A DNA stretch of 64,000 bases from Ignavibacteriales bacterium (GTDB lineage: Bacteria; Bacteroidota; Ignavibacteria; Ignavibacteriales; Ignavibacteriaceae), in the NCBI GenBank assembly GCA_015709675.1, contig CP054182.1, forward strand, positions 3,203,448 to 3,267,447, read 5' to 3'. The notes beneath the pieces were generated by a model, which saw nothing but the letters and a program-made list of their open reading frames with translations, ran no database searches and was not told the origin of the DNA. The position numbers and the translations under genes were made by a program. This document shows, piece by piece, positions 63,281-64,000 of the stretch (positions are counted from its first letter, which is position 1; each line of letters opens with the position of its first letter).

Positions 63281-63766
63281 AAAATTCTTCTGCGCTGACT
63301 CGTGGTGCAGATTCTTTTTATAGACCGCGAGTTTTTCAGCCAGCACCTCATCACCAAGCGCAAGAATCTGAACTGCCAGCAGGCCCGCGTTCTTTGCCTG
63401 ATTAATCGCAACCGCTGCAACAGGCACTCCCCCCGGCATCTGTACAATGGAAAGAAGTGAATCAAGACCGTCAAGAGACTTCCCTTTTACCGGCACTCCG
63501 ATTACCGGAAGTGTTGTATAGGCAGCAGTCATACCGGGCAGATGGGCAGCGCCTCCTGCCCCGGCAATAATCACCTTAATCCCCCGGTCTCTTGCCTTCA
63601 AAGCATAATCAGCCATCAGGTCGGGTGTGCGGTGAGCGGAGACAATTTTCACCTCATAGGAAACTTTAAACTCATTGAGTACTTCAGCTGCCTCATTCAT
63701 CACGGGAAGGTCTGAATCACTTCCCATTATTATTCCGACAACGGGATTTTTCATTTCTGCTTTCAT
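63266..63766 (-). CDS. purE: 5-(carboxyamino)imidazole ribonucleotide mutase
   Basis: Converts N5-CAIR to CAIR in purine synthesis, following PurK. It has 166 residues. The class I signature [11 protein letters not shown] is at 11-21, with SAHRTPD near 44-50, [11 protein letters not shown] near 69-79 and [28 protein letters not shown] after it. Its ATG overlaps the purK stop by 4 bases (ATGA), the standard purK-purE coupling. The C-terminal codons overlap the end of the convergent CDF gene. Confidence 0.97.
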   Translation of the reverse strand: MKAEMKNPVVGIIMGSDSDLPVMNEAAEVLNEFKVSYEVKIVSAHRTPDLMADYALKARDRGIKVIIAGAGGAAHLPGMTAAYTTLPVIGVPVKGKSLDGLDSLLSIVQMPGGVPVAAVAINQAKNAGLLAVQILALGDEVLAEKLAVYKKNLHHESAQKNFLLNL

Positions 63767-64000
63767 ATATCGGTCTCCTTTTCAATTGCTGATGCCCGCT
63801 GATATATATCATCCGAGCTTCCTGTTAATGTGATATGCCCCATTTTTCTTCCCGGACGTGATTCCTCTTTTCCGTACACGTGCAGTTTAACATCTTTATC
63901 ATGCAGAGGCAGTTGATAGTTACCCGGAAAACCCGGACCGTTTCTTCTGCCCAGCAGATTAACCATAATCACGTGTGATTTAAGAAGTTCAGGTGAACCT
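63763..64000 (-). CDS. purK: 5-(carboxyamino)imidazole ribonucleotide synthase, C-terminal part
   Basis: Only the last 78 codons are in the window; the frame is open to the right edge. The residues ([14 protein letters not shown], then [19 protein letters not shown]) are the typical end of PurK, the ATP-grasp enzyme that makes N5-CAIR from AIR and bicarbonate. RPGRKMGHI is the conserved C-terminal motif. The start lies outside the window. Coupled to purE by a 4-base overlap. Confidence 0.93.
   Translation of the reverse strand, partial: GSPELLKSHVIMVNLLGRRNGPGFPGNYQLPLHDKDVKLHVYGKEESRPGRKMGHITLTGSSDDIYQRASAIEKETDI

Noticed and set aside
1-64000. tRNA, rRNA or riboswitch genes
   Set aside because: I looked through the spacers for cloverleaf, T-loop and known riboswitch cores and found none that I could support.

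Overview
The window looks like a chromosomal piece of a Bacteroidota/Chlorobi-group bacterium, most likely Ignavibacteria. Four observations support this. Several secreted proteins end in a type IX secretion (T9SS) sorting domain with the NYPNPFNP motif. There is a gldC homologue and an Oar-like TonB-dependent receptor. Several genes are preceded by the Bacteroidota -7 promoter element TAnnTTTG. Gene content is mostly core metabolism; I see no rRNA, tRNA, CRISPR, phage or insertion sequence.

Layout. 1-6164 (minus): a compact block lon, free-methionine-sulfoxide reductase, dnaX, cmk, ispH (ispH runs off the left edge). 6303-13374 (plus): a copper/heavy-metal efflux island with a small Cys-rich exported protein, a CusA-type RND pump, a TolC-type channel, a CusB-type adaptor carrying two extra metal domains, and a His/Cys-rich YHS protein. 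13373-19034: a SpoIIE-type phosphatase, citrate synthase, an MFS exporter, a VOC protein and phosphofructokinase. 19083-22754: a serine hydrolase coupled to a T9SS-sorted endonuclease I, then a divergent small exported protein and a SET-domain protein. 22775-27927 (minus): aroE, a TPR protein, sucC, and pruA with its own promoter. 28056-36240 (plus): a hybrid histidine kinase, three pilin-like membrane proteins in a row and a large T9SS-sorted protein.

36241-44910: a repeat-bearing spacer, a sugar-nucleotide reductase-like protein, a small outer-membrane protein, enoyl-CoA hydratase, a probable divergent polysaccharide deacetylase with a CTG start, the Oar-like receptor, lepB, and a palindrome-rich spacer. 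44911-48808: gatB with a secreted GH13 enzyme (minus), then gldC and an exported protein (plus). 48952-51185: a decayed T9SS-type gene and a second palindrome-rich spacer. 51186-61928 (minus): a surface-protein cluster with a GH57 amylase-like enzyme, an exported amidohydrolase and three T9SS cargo proteins sharing a C-terminal module. 62261-64000: a CDF metal transporter, purE and the end of purK.

How the parts fit. Starch/glycan enzymes (GH57, GH13) and the surface proteins depend on Sec export (LepB is here) followed by T9SS. The TonB receptor would import products. Central carbon genes (pfkA, gltA, sucC, pruA) are scattered as single genes or short operons.

The least explained material is non-coding: a family of short hairpins with changing arms and a constant three-base loop, embedded in duplicated intergenic units (36 kb, 44.5 kb, 50.7 kb). 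The other candidates for novelty are the leaderless pilin-like trio and an A10 slippage site inside dnaX where both other frames stop at once.
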